Source: an uncultured Candidatus Entotheonella sp.
Lineage (GTDB): Bacteria; Tectomicrobia; Entotheonellia; Entotheonellales; Entotheonellaceae
Length of the DNA stretch: 64,000 bases
Assembly: GCA_951828535.1 (NCBI GenBank)
Contig: OX639990.1
Location: forward strand, 917,300-981,299
Direction: 5' to 3'
Shown: positions 1 through 8,828 of the stretch, one piece after another
How the letters are laid out: each line of letters opens with the position of its first letter
How positions within the stretch are numbered: the stretch's first letter is position 1
Program-made: the position numbers and the translations under genes
The notes under the pieces: model-generated
The model's database searches: none
Told to the model about the DNA's origin: nothing
Seen by the model: only the letters and a program-made list of their open reading frames with translations

Positions 1-274
1 AAAAGGGCGGTGTGGAAAATGCCATGGGCCGCATGCGTCGCAGCAACCCTGTAAGACGGACTGGCGCTCTTGCCAGAGAACCGCTTTACGGAGCTGATGC
101 AGGCGTGTAGCAACCCGCCTCGTAAATGCCTCTTACCGGCGTTCAGCCGGGACCTTCTGGAAACACGGGTTGCCTCTGTAATGTAAATCCACGATCCGGC
201 TTCCGCCGGAGTGACGGCGTCTATTTTCAGACACTCACACCGCTTGCAAGGCCCGCGGGGAATGCCGGCCGCGT
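1..274. other. Left-edge non-coding stretch
   Basis: No gene can be supported here. The convergent gene at 275 ends on the minus strand at its right border. Frame 2 reads a CGKCH haem-type motif near position 11 but stops at about 94, so it could be the tail of a cytochrome whose body lies outside the window; this cannot be judged. Positions 186-216 resemble one end of the dispersed inverted repeat described at 14932, 35532 and 56901. Confidence 0.4.
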
Positions 275-1822
275 CTACGACTGCGGCTTGATCCAGGCCG
301 TGCGGTAGTCCTGCGGGGTGATGGCTTTTTCGAGGAGGGCGATGGTGTCGATGACGAGGGAGCGTTGCGGTTCGCTCAACTCGTGGCTGACCTCGTGGAG
401 AATGTTGCGGACGATATTCCAGTTCTCGGTCAGCTTGAAGGACCTGACGTCGGCCTCCAGGGCCTCGACGAGCGTGGTGCATTGACGCCGCAGGCCGGCG
501 GGGTTCTTGCCGTCGCAGGCTTGGGCGAAAATGACGATAGCGGTCAGCCATATCTTGCCGCCCCAACCGGCCCATTGGATGCCGCGGCCGGCGGCTTGCC
601 CGGCCGCCTGCCACTGTTGGGCGGCGAGGCGGGCAAAGGCCAGCGCGAGGTGATTGCTGACGTGGCCGGAGTAGCGTTCAATGGCGCCCTGAGCTTTCTT
701 GACGGCGTCGTCGAAACGCCGCAACTGCACCAGAACGCGGCTTTCGGCGGCCAGGAGATGGGCGTGGAACTTGACGGGGATATTGGACAGCCCATCCTCG
801 TAGGCGTCAAGGGCCTGGTGCAGCGCCTTGTGCGCCTCTTCCGTTGAGGTGGTCTGGCTGGCCCGCCGTTGGTAGAGCGCACCGCGCAGCCGGTAGATGT
901 TGTAATCCTTGCGGTTCTTGCTCTGCACGGTGGCCAGGTCGCGGATCACCAGGTCTTCGTCCTCGGGCAGGCCGCGGCGGAAATACGCCTCGGCGCGGCT
1001 GACGAAGCATCCGACGTCCGCCGGGTTGCGGTTTAACCCTTCGGTGGCGAGTTCAATCGCGTTCTCATAATTGCCGGTACGCGTTTCGAGGTCGAGGAGC
1101 TGGTAACGCACGGCGCTGTTGTAGGGGTTCAGTTCCAGCGCCTCACCCAACGTCTGCTTGGCGGTCTGCGGCTCCAGTTCGCTCTGCACGGCACCCAGCG
1201 CCATGAGGTCTTCCTGGCGCCGCTCGCCCCGTGCCTTGATGACCTGCAGCAGGTGCGCCTCGGCGTCGGCATGGCGTCCCAAGGCCTGTTCGCACTGAGC
1301 CACCAGGGACAACTGGGTGACGTTATCCTCCGTGAGGCCGGCCAACAGGTGGGGTAGGGCTTCGGGGTAACGCTTGGCACCGTGCAGCGCTTCCCCCAGC
1401 GCCCAGCGTCCGGCGCGGTGCTCGGGGTGCTGCGCCACGGCGCTTTGCAGCGCCTTGACGGCATCCTCGGGGCGGCGTTGCCACAGCAGGATCTTGCCGG
1501 GCAGCAGCCATTCGTAATGCGCCAGCGTCTCCTGCAACTCAGCCACCGCCTGGCTGTTTTGCAAGGCTTTCTCGGTAACCCGCACCAGCCGGTTATCCGT
1601 GCCGCTCCATTGCTCTTGGGTCGCTTGCTCCTCGCTCAGCAGCAATTTTTCCAGGTTTTGGGTGCGGTAGAGCAGCACGCCCACCAGTGCTACGAGCAGC
1701 AAGGCCGACAGGGTGAAAGGGGCTACGGAAGGGATGAGGTACGTGAGAGGGTCGCTGCCCAATGCACTGGCAAGCGTGACCAAGGCCGTCAGGAACAACA
1801 GGATAAATTGAAGCCGCCGCAT
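275..1822 (-). CDS. Membrane-anchored tetratricopeptide-repeat protein
   Basis: A protein of about 515 aa with two hydrophobic segments near the N-terminus (about residues 3-25 and 33-53), then a short coiled-coil-like stretch and a long alpha-helical region. Repeated 34-residue-like units (for example around EDAVKALQSAVAQHPEH and ALGEALELNPYN) are typical of TPR proteins that act as protein-protein scaffolds on the membrane. The start at 1822 was chosen because AAGGCGG lies upstream; the GTG at 1864 has no evident ribosome site. It is divergent from the SMP-30 gene at 2069. No catalytic domain is visible and the binding partner is unknown. Confidence 0.75.
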   Translation of the reverse strand: MRRLQFILLFLTALVTLASALGSDPLTYLIPSVAPFTLSALLLVALVGVLLYRTQNLEKLLLSEEQATQEQWSGTDNRLVRVTEKALQNSQAVAELQETLAHYEWLLPGKILLWQRRPEDAVKALQSAVAQHPEHRAGRWALGEALHGAKRYPEALPHLLAGLTEDNVTQLSLVAQCEQALGRHADAEAHLLQVIKARGERRQEDLMALGAVQSELEPQTAKQTLGEALELNPYNSAVRYQLLDLETRTGNYENAIELATEGLNRNPADVGCFVSRAEAYFRRGLPEDEDLVIRDLATVQSKNRKDYNIYRLRGALYQRRASQTTSTEEAHKALHQALDAYEDGLSNIPVKFHAHLLAAESRVLVQLRRFDDAVKKAQGAIERYSGHVSNHLALAFARLAAQQWQAAGQAAGRGIQWAGWGGKIWLTAIVIFAQACDGKNPAGLRRQCTTLVEALEADVRSFKLTENWNIVRNILHEVSHELSEPQRSLVIDTIALLEKAITPQDYRTAWIKPQS

Positions 1823-2068
1823 GATCCGCCTTATTAGGACTTGCGTCCCCAATTGCCTATTCACGAATTGTCAAAAAAAACGTTCGGTTATTCTATCACA
1901 CCGTCGTGCAGGTTCATACCACCCGGGCGGTCCGTCCCTCAGCCGCAAGGTTGCTTTTTCTTTCCCTCGTGAGTGATTTGATATATGGTGACAGCAACGC
2001 GGCCGCCCTATTGCGGAGGGGTCAGGCTGGCAAGTTGTGGCGTTTTACTCAGCAAAAAGGAGCTTTGC

Positions 2069-3139
2069 ATGAGGCACATGGATATTCGACGCATTGGACT
2101 GACTTGGGGCCTTCTCATTGCAGTCGGCCTGGTATTCGGCGCTCCGGCCATGGCTCAGGACGCCATGCCGATGGGTGAGCCCGGCTTCCTGATGGACGGC
2201 GCCGAACTGGAAATGCTGGTGAACGGCAAAGACCACGGCATCGTGTTCACCGAAGGCGCCGCCGTAAGTTGTGACGGCATGGTGTATTTCAGCGACATCA
2301 CCTTCACCGCGGGTTCTAAGACGGCGCGCGGCGGGCTGCTGGCCGGTGTGATCTGGATGTACAACCCGGACACCGGGGATGTGAGCGTGTTTCGCTCTCC
2401 CAGCGGCATGTCCAACGGCATCAAATTCGACGCCAATTGCGACATGATAAATGCGGAAGGCGCCGACTACGGCGGTCGCCGCATTATCCGCACCAACATG
2501 AAGACGGGCGTGGCTGAAGTCATCGCCGGGTTGTTCCGCGGCCAGCCGTTCAACGCCCCGAACGACGTTACCATCGACGAGATGGGCCGCATCTATTTCA
2601 GCGACCCGCGCTACCTCGGCCACGAGCCGGTGATGCAGGCCACCATGGCTGTGTACCGCATCGACACCGACGGCTCGGTGCACCGCGTGGTCACCGACGC
2701 CGGCAAGCCCAACGGCGTGGCGGTATCGCCGGACCAGAAATCGCTGTACGTGGTAAGCAACGACAACGGCGCGCTGGACCTCTTCCGGCTCGATCAGGGC
2801 GAGGGCAGCGTGAAGGGCCGCATGGCGTTGATGGCCTACGATCTGGCGGAAGACGGCAGCGCCACATTCCGCAAGATGTTGGTCGACTACGCGCCCGAGG
2901 ACGGCCCCGACGGCCTGGTGATGGACACCGAGGGCAACCTGTGGGTGGCGGGCCGCGACACCAGCCGGCCGGGCATTTATGCGTACAGCCCCGACGGGGT
3001 CGAGATGGCTTATATCCCGACGCCGGTCCCGACCAACGTCGGATTTGGCCGCGGCGAGAACAGCAACGTGCTCTATATCACCGCTGCCAACAACCTCTAC
3101 CGCATTACCGTCGGCAAGAACGGCTATCACCTGCCGTAA
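2069..3139 (+). CDS. Exported SMP-30/gluconolactonase-like beta-propeller protein
   Basis: 356 aa with a signal peptide of about 28 residues ending in APAMAQ. The mature part has beta-propeller features of the SMP-30/gluconolactonase/LRE family: GxVYFSDITF-type strands, NDVTIDEMGRIYFSDPRY and a PDGLVMD segment, which supply the metal ligands in characterised members. The family hydrolyses lactones or related esters; the substrate here is unknown and the location is probably periplasmic. The start at 2069 is fixed by AAAAAGGAG at 2054-2062 and by the signal peptide; the upstream in-frame extension to 1985 lacks both. A close paralog lies at 39557-40639 with matching C-termini (NVGFGRG, LYxIxVGKxGYxLP). 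An intrinsic terminator follows. Confidence 0.85.
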   Translation: MRHMDIRRIGLTWGLLIAVGLVFGAPAMAQDAMPMGEPGFLMDGAELEMLVNGKDHGIVFTEGAAVSCDGMVYFSDITFTAGSKTARGGLLAGVIWMYNPDTGDVSVFRSPSGMSNGIKFDANCDMINAEGADYGGRRIIRTNMKTGVAEVIAGLFRGQPFNAPNDVTIDEMGRIYFSDPRYLGHEPVMQATMAVYRIDTDGSVHRVVTDAGKPNGVAVSPDQKSLYVVSNDNGALDLFRLDQGEGSVKGRMALMAYDLAEDGSATFRKMLVDYAPEDGPDGLVMDTEGNLWVAGRDTSRPGIYAYSPDGVEMAYIPTPVPTNVGFGRGENSNVLYITAANNLYRITVGKNGYHLP

Positions 3140-3170
3140 GCGACGACGGTCAAGCCGTTACGGCGCTCTG

Positions 3171-3212
3171 CTGCCACGACGCCCGTTCGCCGGGGGTCGT
3201 GGCAGTTTTTTT
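3171..3212 (+). terminator. Intrinsic terminator after the SMP-30 gene
   Basis: A perfect 10-bp stem, CTGCCACGAC (3171-3180) with GTCGTGGCAG (3196-3205), is followed by seven T. It lies 32 bases after the stop at 3139 and separates the gene from riboflavin synthase. Confidence 0.9.
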
Positions 3213-3249
3213 GTATGCCCACCGGGCCGGGCGTTAAGAGGAGGAACGG

Positions 3250-3843
3250 ATGTTCAGCGGTATCGTGGAAGAAACCGGCACGGTTACGCACCTCGAAGTG
3301 CGCCCCGGCGGCGCCACCTGCACGGTGCGGGCTCAGGTCGTGTTGGGCGACGTCAAAATCGGCGATTCGATCGCCATCAACGGCGCGTGCTTGACGGTAG
3401 TGCGGCACGACACCACGAGCTTTACGGTCGAATTGGCCCCTGAAACCTTGCGCAAAACAGCGCTCGGGGAGGTGCGCAACGGCGACGATGTGAACCTCGA
3501 GCGCTCCCTGGCGGCCAACGGCCGCATCGGCGGCCACGTGGTGCAGGGGCACATCGACGGCACCGCGGAGATCGTCGCCATGCAACCGGACGGCGAGGGC
3601 GTGCTGGCGACGTTCCGGGCGCCGGAAAACCTGCTGCCCTACATCGTCTCCAAGGGTTACGTGGCCATCGACGGCATGAGCCTGACGGTCGTCGATACCG
3701 GCCCGGATTGGTTCAGCATATCGTTTATCTCGCACACCCGGGCGGTGACCAACGTGCGTCACTATGCCCCCGGGCGCCGTGTAAATCTCGAGGTCGACGT
3801 GTTGGGGAAATACGTTGAAAAGCTCTTGGCGCACCGCGCCTGA
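3250..3843 (+). CDS. ribE: Riboflavin synthase, alpha subunit
   Basis: 197 aa, the usual length. It begins with the invariant MFSGIVEE and contains two lumazine-binding barrels in tandem (about residues 1-95 and 96-190), with GACLTV in the first and GGHVVQGHIDG plus DGMSLTVV in the second. It makes riboflavin by dismutation of two 6,7-dimethyl-8-ribityllumazine molecules in the cytoplasm. A GAGGAA ribosome site sits just upstream of the ATG. No other rib genes and no FMN riboswitch are visible; the gap after the upstream terminator is only 37 bases. The next gene starts 24 bases downstream and may be co-transcribed. Confidence 0.95.
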   Translation: MFSGIVEETGTVTHLEVRPGGATCTVRAQVVLGDVKIGDSIAINGACLTVVRHDTTSFTVELAPETLRKTALGEVRNGDDVNLERSLAANGRIGGHVVQGHIDGTAEIVAMQPDGEGVLATFRAPENLLPYIVSKGYVAIDGMSLTVVDTGPDWFSISFISHTRAVTNVRHYAPGRRVNLEVDVLGKYVEKLLAHRA

Positions 3844-3867
3844 AGTTAAACCGAGGGGAGGGCGGTC

Positions 3868-5025
3868 GTGAATTGGGCAAAAGGTTTGCCGTGGCTTCCA
3901 TGGGCTATTGTCCTGCTGCTGGTCGGCCCGTTGGCGGCCGAGGAGCCAACGCCCCTGACAGCAGTTCTACCCGCCGGCGAGGTCACCACGATTGCCTGTC
4001 TGTCGCCGTACGGCGCGCGCCAGAACGTGCCGGACTGGCCGCCTGATGGCATCTTTCACTACCGGCTGTACCTGCCGAGCGACTACCATGACCAACCCGC
4101 CCGCCAGTACCCGCTCATGTTCATTGCCTCACCCGCCGGCGAGGCGCGCATGGGCGGCATGGCCGAACGCCTCACACGGGACCGCTGGGTGGTGGCGATG
4201 CTGGCCGAGTCGCGCAATCGGTCCGTGCTGTGGTATCCCAATTTCATGGCGACATACAGCGACGTGCTGAAGCGCGTGCGCGTGCATCCCGAGATGCTGT
4301 TTTGCACCGGCTTTTCCGGCGGCGCGCGGGTGTGCAGCCACTATCCGAGCATTCGCCCCGGCTTCCAGGGCCTCATTCTGCAGGGCGCCGGCTATTCCGG
4401 ACGCGCCTGGGTGCTGACGCGCAGCAACGCCCACGTGACAGTGTACGGCCTCTTCGGCGCTCGCGACCCGAACCGCCGCGAGGCGCGCCGCATCCGCCGC
4501 GGCCTGCCGTTGCATACCCGGAGCCTGGTGGAAATCTGGGACGGCGAACACGCATGGGCGCCGGCCACGACGTTTGAGCGGGCCCTCGATTGGGTCGAGG
4601 ACAAGGCTCTGCTGGAGGCCGAGTACGACGCCGGCCTCGCTGGCGTGTATGGGTGGTATTTCATGAACAAGCTGGTGCGCTTTGAAAAGGCAGCAAGCAG
4701 CATCGAGCGCTACGTTCTGCGCCGCCTGCTGAAAACGCTCCCGGAGCGCTGGCACCTGGAGCTTGACGAGGCCACCCGCGAACGCTTTCGAGCCGTCGAC
4801 ATCGCCCTGCGGGCCTTCTCCGAAGACGACGCACTGCAGCGGGAGGTTGCGGCGTACGACGCCTTCGACAAGGCGCTGCGTGCGGATGAGGCGCAGCGGG
4901 TCGGCGACCTGTCGGAGATCATTCAGCAGTACGGAGAAATTGCCGAACGCTATCCCAACACCCAATTCGGCCAGCGCGCCTTGATACGGCAGCAATCGGT
5001 GCGCTGGGAAACGGGCGCCCCTTAG
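3868..5025 (+). CDS. Exported alpha/beta-hydrolase-like protein
   Basis: 385 aa starting with GTG after GAGGGGAG (3853-3860). The signal peptide is about 24 residues (hydrophobic core AIVLLLVGPLAA). The next about 200 residues look like an alpha/beta-hydrolase of the PHB-depolymerase/esterase type: YRLYLPSDY followed by CTGFSGGARV, whose GFSGG fits the GxSxG nucleophile elbow, and a WDGEHAW segment that may supply the catalytic His. The last about 150 residues are helical and TPR-like (LSEIIQQYGEIAERYPNTQFGQRAL). The substrate is unknown. The stop is followed by two dispersed repeats. Confidence 0.7.
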   Translation: MNWAKGLPWLPWAIVLLLVGPLAAEEPTPLTAVLPAGEVTTIACLSPYGARQNVPDWPPDGIFHYRLYLPSDYHDQPARQYPLMFIASPAGEARMGGMAERLTRDRWVVAMLAESRNRSVLWYPNFMATYSDVLKRVRVHPEMLFCTGFSGGARVCSHYPSIRPGFQGLILQGAGYSGRAWVLTRSNAHVTVYGLFGARDPNRREARRIRRGLPLHTRSLVEIWDGEHAWAPATTFERALDWVEDKALLEAEYDAGLAGVYGWYFMNKLVRFEKAASSIERYVLRRLLKTLPERWHLELDEATRERFRAVDIALRAFSEDDALQREVAAYDAFDKALRADEAQRVGDLSEIIQQYGEIAERYPNTQFGQRALIRQQSVRWETGAP

Positions 5026-5043
5026 CGGCGGGCGAAAATGTAG

Positions 5044-5070
5044 GTCGGATTAGCCGAAGTGTAATCCGAC
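5044..5070. repeat. Palindromic dispersed repeat (GTCGGATTA type)
   Basis: GTCGGATTA and TAATCCGAC form a perfect 9-bp dyad around a 9-base loop. Imperfect copies lie at 14870-14897 and 28295-28324, always between genes. Confidence 0.7.
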
Positions 5071-5082
5071 ATTCCACTGCTG

Positions 5083-5121
5083 CTCCCGCTCCCACGGAGG
5101 GAGAGGGTTGGGGTGAGGGGG
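5083..5121. repeat. G/C-tract dispersed repeat (CCCTCTCC type)
   Basis: A pyrimidine-rich run followed by its purine-rich counterpart (gggagagggttggggtgaggg). Related copies occur at 11083-11126 (inverted) and 37099-37128. It lies in the spacer ahead of the restriction-modification gene. Confidence 0.5.
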
Positions 5122-5172
5122 AAATCGAAGGTAAGACACGACTAAACGACGTACACAGGAAGCCAATCCGAA

Positions 5173-8022
5173 ATGCCCATGACACCCGGCGCCTTCATCG
5201 CCAAGTGGCGTGCCGCCGAGCTCAAGGAGCGCTCCGCCGCCCAGGAGCACTTCATCGACCTGTGCCGACTGCTCGACGAGCCAACCCCCGCCGAGGCCGA
5301 CCCGACCGGCGAGCACTACTGTTTCGAGCGCGGCGCCCGCAAGGACAGCGGCGGCGACGGCTGGGCCGACGTGTGGAAACGGCATCACTTCGCCTGGGAA
5401 TATAAAGGCAAGCACGCCAACCTGGACGCCGCCTTCAACCAGCTTCGGCAATACGCCCTGGCCCTGGAGAACCCGCCGCTGCTCATCGTCTCCGACATGG
5501 CGCGGTTCCGCATCCGCACCAACTGGACCAACAGCGTCAGCGAAACGCACGAGTTCACTCTGGACGACCTCGCCGACGCAGCCGTCCGCGACACGCTCAA
5601 ATGGGCGATGTCCGACCCCGAGCGGCTGAGGCCGGGCGAGAGCCGTCAGGCACTCACCGAGCGTGCTGCGGCAACTTTCGCAGCCCTGGCGCAGTCGCTG
5701 CGAGAACGCGGCCACGAACCGCAGGCGGTAGCGCATTTTGTCAACCGCCTCGTCTTCTGCATGTTCGCTGAGGACGTCGGCCTGCTGCGCGACAATATGT
5801 TTACGCGCATGCTGGAACGGGCGCACTTGCGGCCAGAGCGGTTTAGCAACATGGGTCGCAGCCTGTTTGGAGCCATGGCAACGGGCGGTGAGATCGGTTT
5901 TGAGACGGTCGATTGGTTCAATGGCGGGCTGTTCGACGATGACACCGCCCTGCCATTAAACAAGACGGAGATTGAAACCACCCTCAAGGCATCGGCGCTC
6001 GACTGGTCGGAAATTGACCCCTCCATCCTGGGCACCCTGTTCGAGCGCGGCCTCGACCCAAGCAAGCGCTCGCAGCTTGGCGCCCACTACACCGACCGCG
6101 ACAAGATCATGCGCATCATCGAGCCGGTGGTGATACGCCCGTGGCTGGCTGAGTGGGAGACGGCGAAAGCCCGCATTGCGTCCAGCCTGGAAAGGCAAGC
6201 GGCCTCCCGGTCGGCGTCCGCGCAGAGCAGACACCGCCGGGAGGCCGAGCGCTTGCTGGGCGAATTCCTCAAGCGGCTGCGTGCGTTCACGGTGCTCGAC
6301 CCCGCCTGCGGTTCGGGCAATTTCCTGTATCTGGCCCTGCAGGCGCTCAAGGACCTGGAGCACCGGGTGCAGTTGGAAGCTGAAGGGCTGGGGCTTCCCC
6401 GCGCCTTTCCCGAGACCGGCCCGGCCAACGTCAAGGGAATCGAGATCAATCCGTATGCCGCAGAACTGGCCCGCGTCTCGGTGTGGATCGGTGAAATCCA
6501 GTGGATGCGCCGCAACGGCTTTGCTGGGTCACGCGATCCGATTCTGAAGCCGCTGGACACCATCGAATGCCGCGACGCGGTGCTGTCGCCGGAGGGCGGC
6601 GAACCGGAGTGGCCGGCGGCGGACGTGGTGGTGGGCAACCCGCCGTTTTTGGGCGTACAACGCTTTCGGAGCGTGCTTGGTGATTTCTATACGGAGAGGT
6701 TGCGGGCCGCGTATGAAGGCTGGGTTCCGGGTGGCGCCGACCTGGTCTGCTTCTGGTTCAGCAGGGCAGGCAGGCTGGTGGCAGAGAGGAAAATTGCTCG
6801 CGCCGGCCTCGTCGCCACCAATTCAATTCGAGGCGGCGCCAACAGGGCTGTGCTTGATCGCATCGTCGGTCAGGCAACCATCTTCGATGCCTGGTCCGAT
6901 GAGCCGTGGGTAGTCGATGGCGCGGCGGTGCGGGTCTCACTGGTCTGCGTCGCGCCTGATGACGCGGCGGCGGTTCGTTTTCTGGACGGAAAGGAAACAC
7001 CGCAAATCGGCTCCGACCTCTCGGCAGGGGGCGCTGGTTTCGTTCAGGCCGTTCCGTTGACACGCAATCGCAACGTCTCGTTCAGGGGAACCACCAAAAA
7101 CGGCCCCTTCGATATTCCCGGTGAGCTTGCTCGGAAGTGGCTGCGGCTGCCCGCCAACCCGAACGGACGGCCCAATTCGGATGTGCTGAAACCGTGGCAC
7201 AACGGCATGGACGTGACCCGGCGCCCGGCGGGCAAGTGGATTATCGATTTCGGCTGGGAGATGACGCAGGCGGAGGCTGCGTTGTATGAGGCACCTTTTG
7301 CCTATGCCGCTGAAAACATCCGGCCTGCCCGACGGCAAAACCGCGTTGCCAAGCTCGAGGATTTCTGGTGGCGATATGAACGATCCCGACCGGAGATGTG
7401 GCGCCAACTTGTCCAACTGTCACGCTACATTGCCACGTCTATGGTCGCCAAGCACCGCCTGTTCGTCTGGTGCGATTCCCGCATCTGTCCCGATCAGCAA
7501 CTGATCGTCATCGCCCGCGACGACGACACGACCTTCGGCATCCTGCACAGCCGCTTTCACGAGAAGTGGTCGCTGCGGCTCGGCACGTGGCTCGGGGTGG
7601 GCAACGATCCACGCTACACGCCGACCACCACCTTTGAGACGTTCCCCTTTCCCGAAGGGCTGTCGCCCGACATTCCCGCCTCGGATTATGCGAACGACCC
7701 GCGCGCCATCGCCATTGCCGAGGCTGCACGGCGGCTGGTCGAACTGCGCAACCGCTGGCTCAATCCGCCCGAATGGGTGGAATGGGTCGACGAGCCGGTT
7801 CCCGGTTATCCCAAGCGCCCGCTCCCCCGCGACGAAGCCGCGGCACAGGAACTCAAGAAGCGCACTTTGACCAACCTCTACAACACCCGCCCGCAATGGC
7901 TCGCTGATGCGCACGCGGCTCTCGACGGTGCCGTGGCCGCGGCCTATGGCTGGCCAACCGATATTGCCGACGACGATGCACTCAACGCGATGCTGGCGCT
8001 TAACCTACGCATCTCCGTATAA
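5173..8022 (+). CDS. MmeI-like type IIL restriction-modification enzyme (endonuclease + N6-adenine methyltransferase)
   Basis: 949 aa, full length for single-polypeptide type IIL (MmeI-class) enzymes. The N-terminal PD-(D/E)XK nuclease keeps the family spacing D66-X9-E76-X-K78 (seen in DVWKRHHFAWEYK). A helical linker follows, then a gamma-class N6-adenine methyltransferase with AdoMet motif I DPACGSGNF at D376 and catalytic motif IV NPPF at N489. The C-terminal about 300 residues should be the target-recognition domain. Such enzymes cut DNA at a fixed distance from an asymmetric site and methylate one strand of that site for protection, so no separate methylase is needed and none is seen. 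AGGAAG precedes the ATG. All catalytic residues look intact. The recognition site cannot be read from the sequence. Confidence 0.92.
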   Translation: MPMTPGAFIAKWRAAELKERSAAQEHFIDLCRLLDEPTPAEADPTGEHYCFERGARKDSGGDGWADVWKRHHFAWEYKGKHANLDAAFNQLRQYALALENPPLLIVSDMARFRIRTNWTNSVSETHEFTLDDLADAAVRDTLKWAMSDPERLRPGESRQALTERAAATFAALAQSLRERGHEPQAVAHFVNRLVFCMFAEDVGLLRDNMFTRMLERAHLRPERFSNMGRSLFGAMATGGEIGFETVDWFNGGLFDDDTALPLNKTEIETTLKASALDWSEIDPSILGTLFERGLDPSKRSQLGAHYTDRDKIMRIIEPVVIRPWLAEWETAKARIASSLERQAASRSASAQSRHRREAERLLGEFLKRLRAFTVLDPACGSGNFLYLALQALKDLEHRVQLEAEGLGLPRAFPETGPANVKGIEINPYAAELARVSVWIGEIQWMRRNGFAGSRDPILKPLDTIECRDAVLSPEGGEPEWPAADVVVGNPPFLGVQRFRSVLGDFYTERLRAAYEGWVPGGADLVCFWFSRAGRLVAERKIARAGLVATNSIRGGANRAVLDRIVGQATIFDAWSDEPWVVDGAAVRVSLVCVAPDDAAAVRFLDGKETPQIGSDLSAGGAGFVQAVPLTRNRNVSFRGTTKNGPFDIPGELARKWLRLPANPNGRPNSDVLKPWHNGMDVTRRPAGKWIIDFGWEMTQAEAALYEAPFAYAAENIRPARRQNRVAKLEDFWWRYERSRPEMWRQLVQLSRYIATSMVAKHRLFVWCDSRICPDQQLIVIARDDDTTFGILHSRFHEKWSLRLGTWLGVGNDPRYTPTTTFETFPFPEGLSPDIPASDYANDPRAIAIAEAARRLVELRNRWLNPPEWVEWVDEPVPGYPKRPLPRDEAAAQELKKRTLTNLYNTRPQWLADAHAALDGAVAAAYGWPTDIADDDALNAMLALNLRISV

Positions 8023-8128
8023 TCCAGGCCGACTCCGCTGCTGATCAAAGAGTCGCTTTGACGCCTGACGGCAGCAAATGAGACACAGTTGCGAAGGAGA
8101 AATGCATGAGTGATAAGGAACGTGGGGG

Positions 8129-8290
8129 ATGGGGATTCCCTTCAAAAGATCAGCATCCATCAACCACTCCCTTGAGGTCTTGCCAGAAGATAAGCAGGGC
8201 GGAGAGGATGGTAGCAATCAGTCTGGTGATGCTTCGGACAGTGGCGGCAGTTCGCAAAACAGTGAAAAGGACGCGGGCGACAATTCCTGA
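8129..8290 (+). CDS. Small acidic serine-rich ORF of unknown function
   Basis: 53 aa. It starts at ATG 8129 after AAGGA (8115-8119) and ends TGA 8288-8290. The second half is an acidic, Ser/Gly/Asn-rich low-complexity tail (GEDGSNQSGDASDSGGSS), so it is probably disordered. Its stop is 29 bases before the TTG start of the membrane gene at 8320. A competing ORF in another frame (8106-8315, 69 aa) also has a good AAGGAGA ribosome site but an Arg-rich, frame-shadow-like composition. Only one of the two can be real; I favour this one weakly. Confidence 0.35.
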   Translation: MGIPFKRSASINHSLEVLPEDKQGGEDGSNQSGDASDSGGSSQNSEKDAGDNS

Positions 8291-8319
8291 GAACGGACCA
8301 CATTGGAGGCAATAGCACT

Positions 8320-8787
8320 TTGGACCTGTCCTGGGGAGGGCGCCTCGTCGTTAGCCTAACTACCAAAGATTGGATTTATATTGGTGCGCTTGTCGTCAAC
8401 GTCATCGCGTTAGGGTTCACGGGCTGGTCCGTTCGCAGACAAGCCAAAGCAACGGACCTGAACGGATATTTTCAAATCAGGGACCAATTTTCAACTGCTT
8501 GGCGAAGATTCAAGGATGTGAAGGATGGACCAGAAGAAGATCGTAAATTCGAGCTCACCGAAATCTTTAACCTGCTTGAAGCTGCAAGCCATCTTTATAA
8601 CAAACGTCGCCTCTACGGCGCGACACGAGACATGGTCCAAGACTTTCTCCGCGACATGATCCCATCTGTCCTCAGTAATGAATACGCAAAGGGCGTATAC
8701 CTAAGCGGCATCTCCAGCCCCAAGACATATTCCGAGATCCGGCGGTTTGCTCGCACGAACAAGATTAGAGGTGTGCCTCAGCAGTAA
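8320..8787 (+). CDS. Small single-span membrane protein, unknown function
   Basis: 155 aa with a TTG start after GGAGG (8305-8309). One transmembrane helix (about residues 17-39, IYIGALVVNVIALGFTGW) is followed by basic residues (RRQAK) and a helical cytoplasmic domain of about 115 aa. Base composition is visibly more AT-rich than in the neighbouring genes, which suggests transfer. Proteins of this shape often sit in mobile or defence regions, and the neighbours here are a type IIL enzyme and an Rpn-type nuclease gene. No family is recognised with certainty. Confidence 0.65.
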   Translation: MDLSWGGRLVVSLTTKDWIYIGALVVNVIALGFTGWSVRRQAKATDLNGYFQIRDQFSTAWRRFKDVKDGPEEDRKFELTEIFNLLEAASHLYNKRRLYGATRDMVQDFLRDMIPSVLSNEYAKGVYLSGISSPKTYSEIRRFARTNKIRGVPQQ

Positions 8788-8828
8788 ACGCCTGGGATAC
8801 CCGAGTTCTCGTAACAAAAGGCCAACCA

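Noticed and set aside
1-96. CGKCH haem motif at the left edge
   Set aside because: A single short motif in a frame that stops at about 94; without upstream sequence it cannot be called a cytochrome.
3213-3249. FMN riboswitch ahead of riboflavin synthase
   Set aside because: Only 37 bases separate the upstream terminator from the start codon, too few for an aptamer.
8106-8315. 69-aa ORF with a good ribosome site
   Set aside because: It overlaps the 53-aa acidic ORF in another frame and has shadow-like Arg-rich content. The choice is uncertain, so only the acidic ORF is listed, with low confidence.
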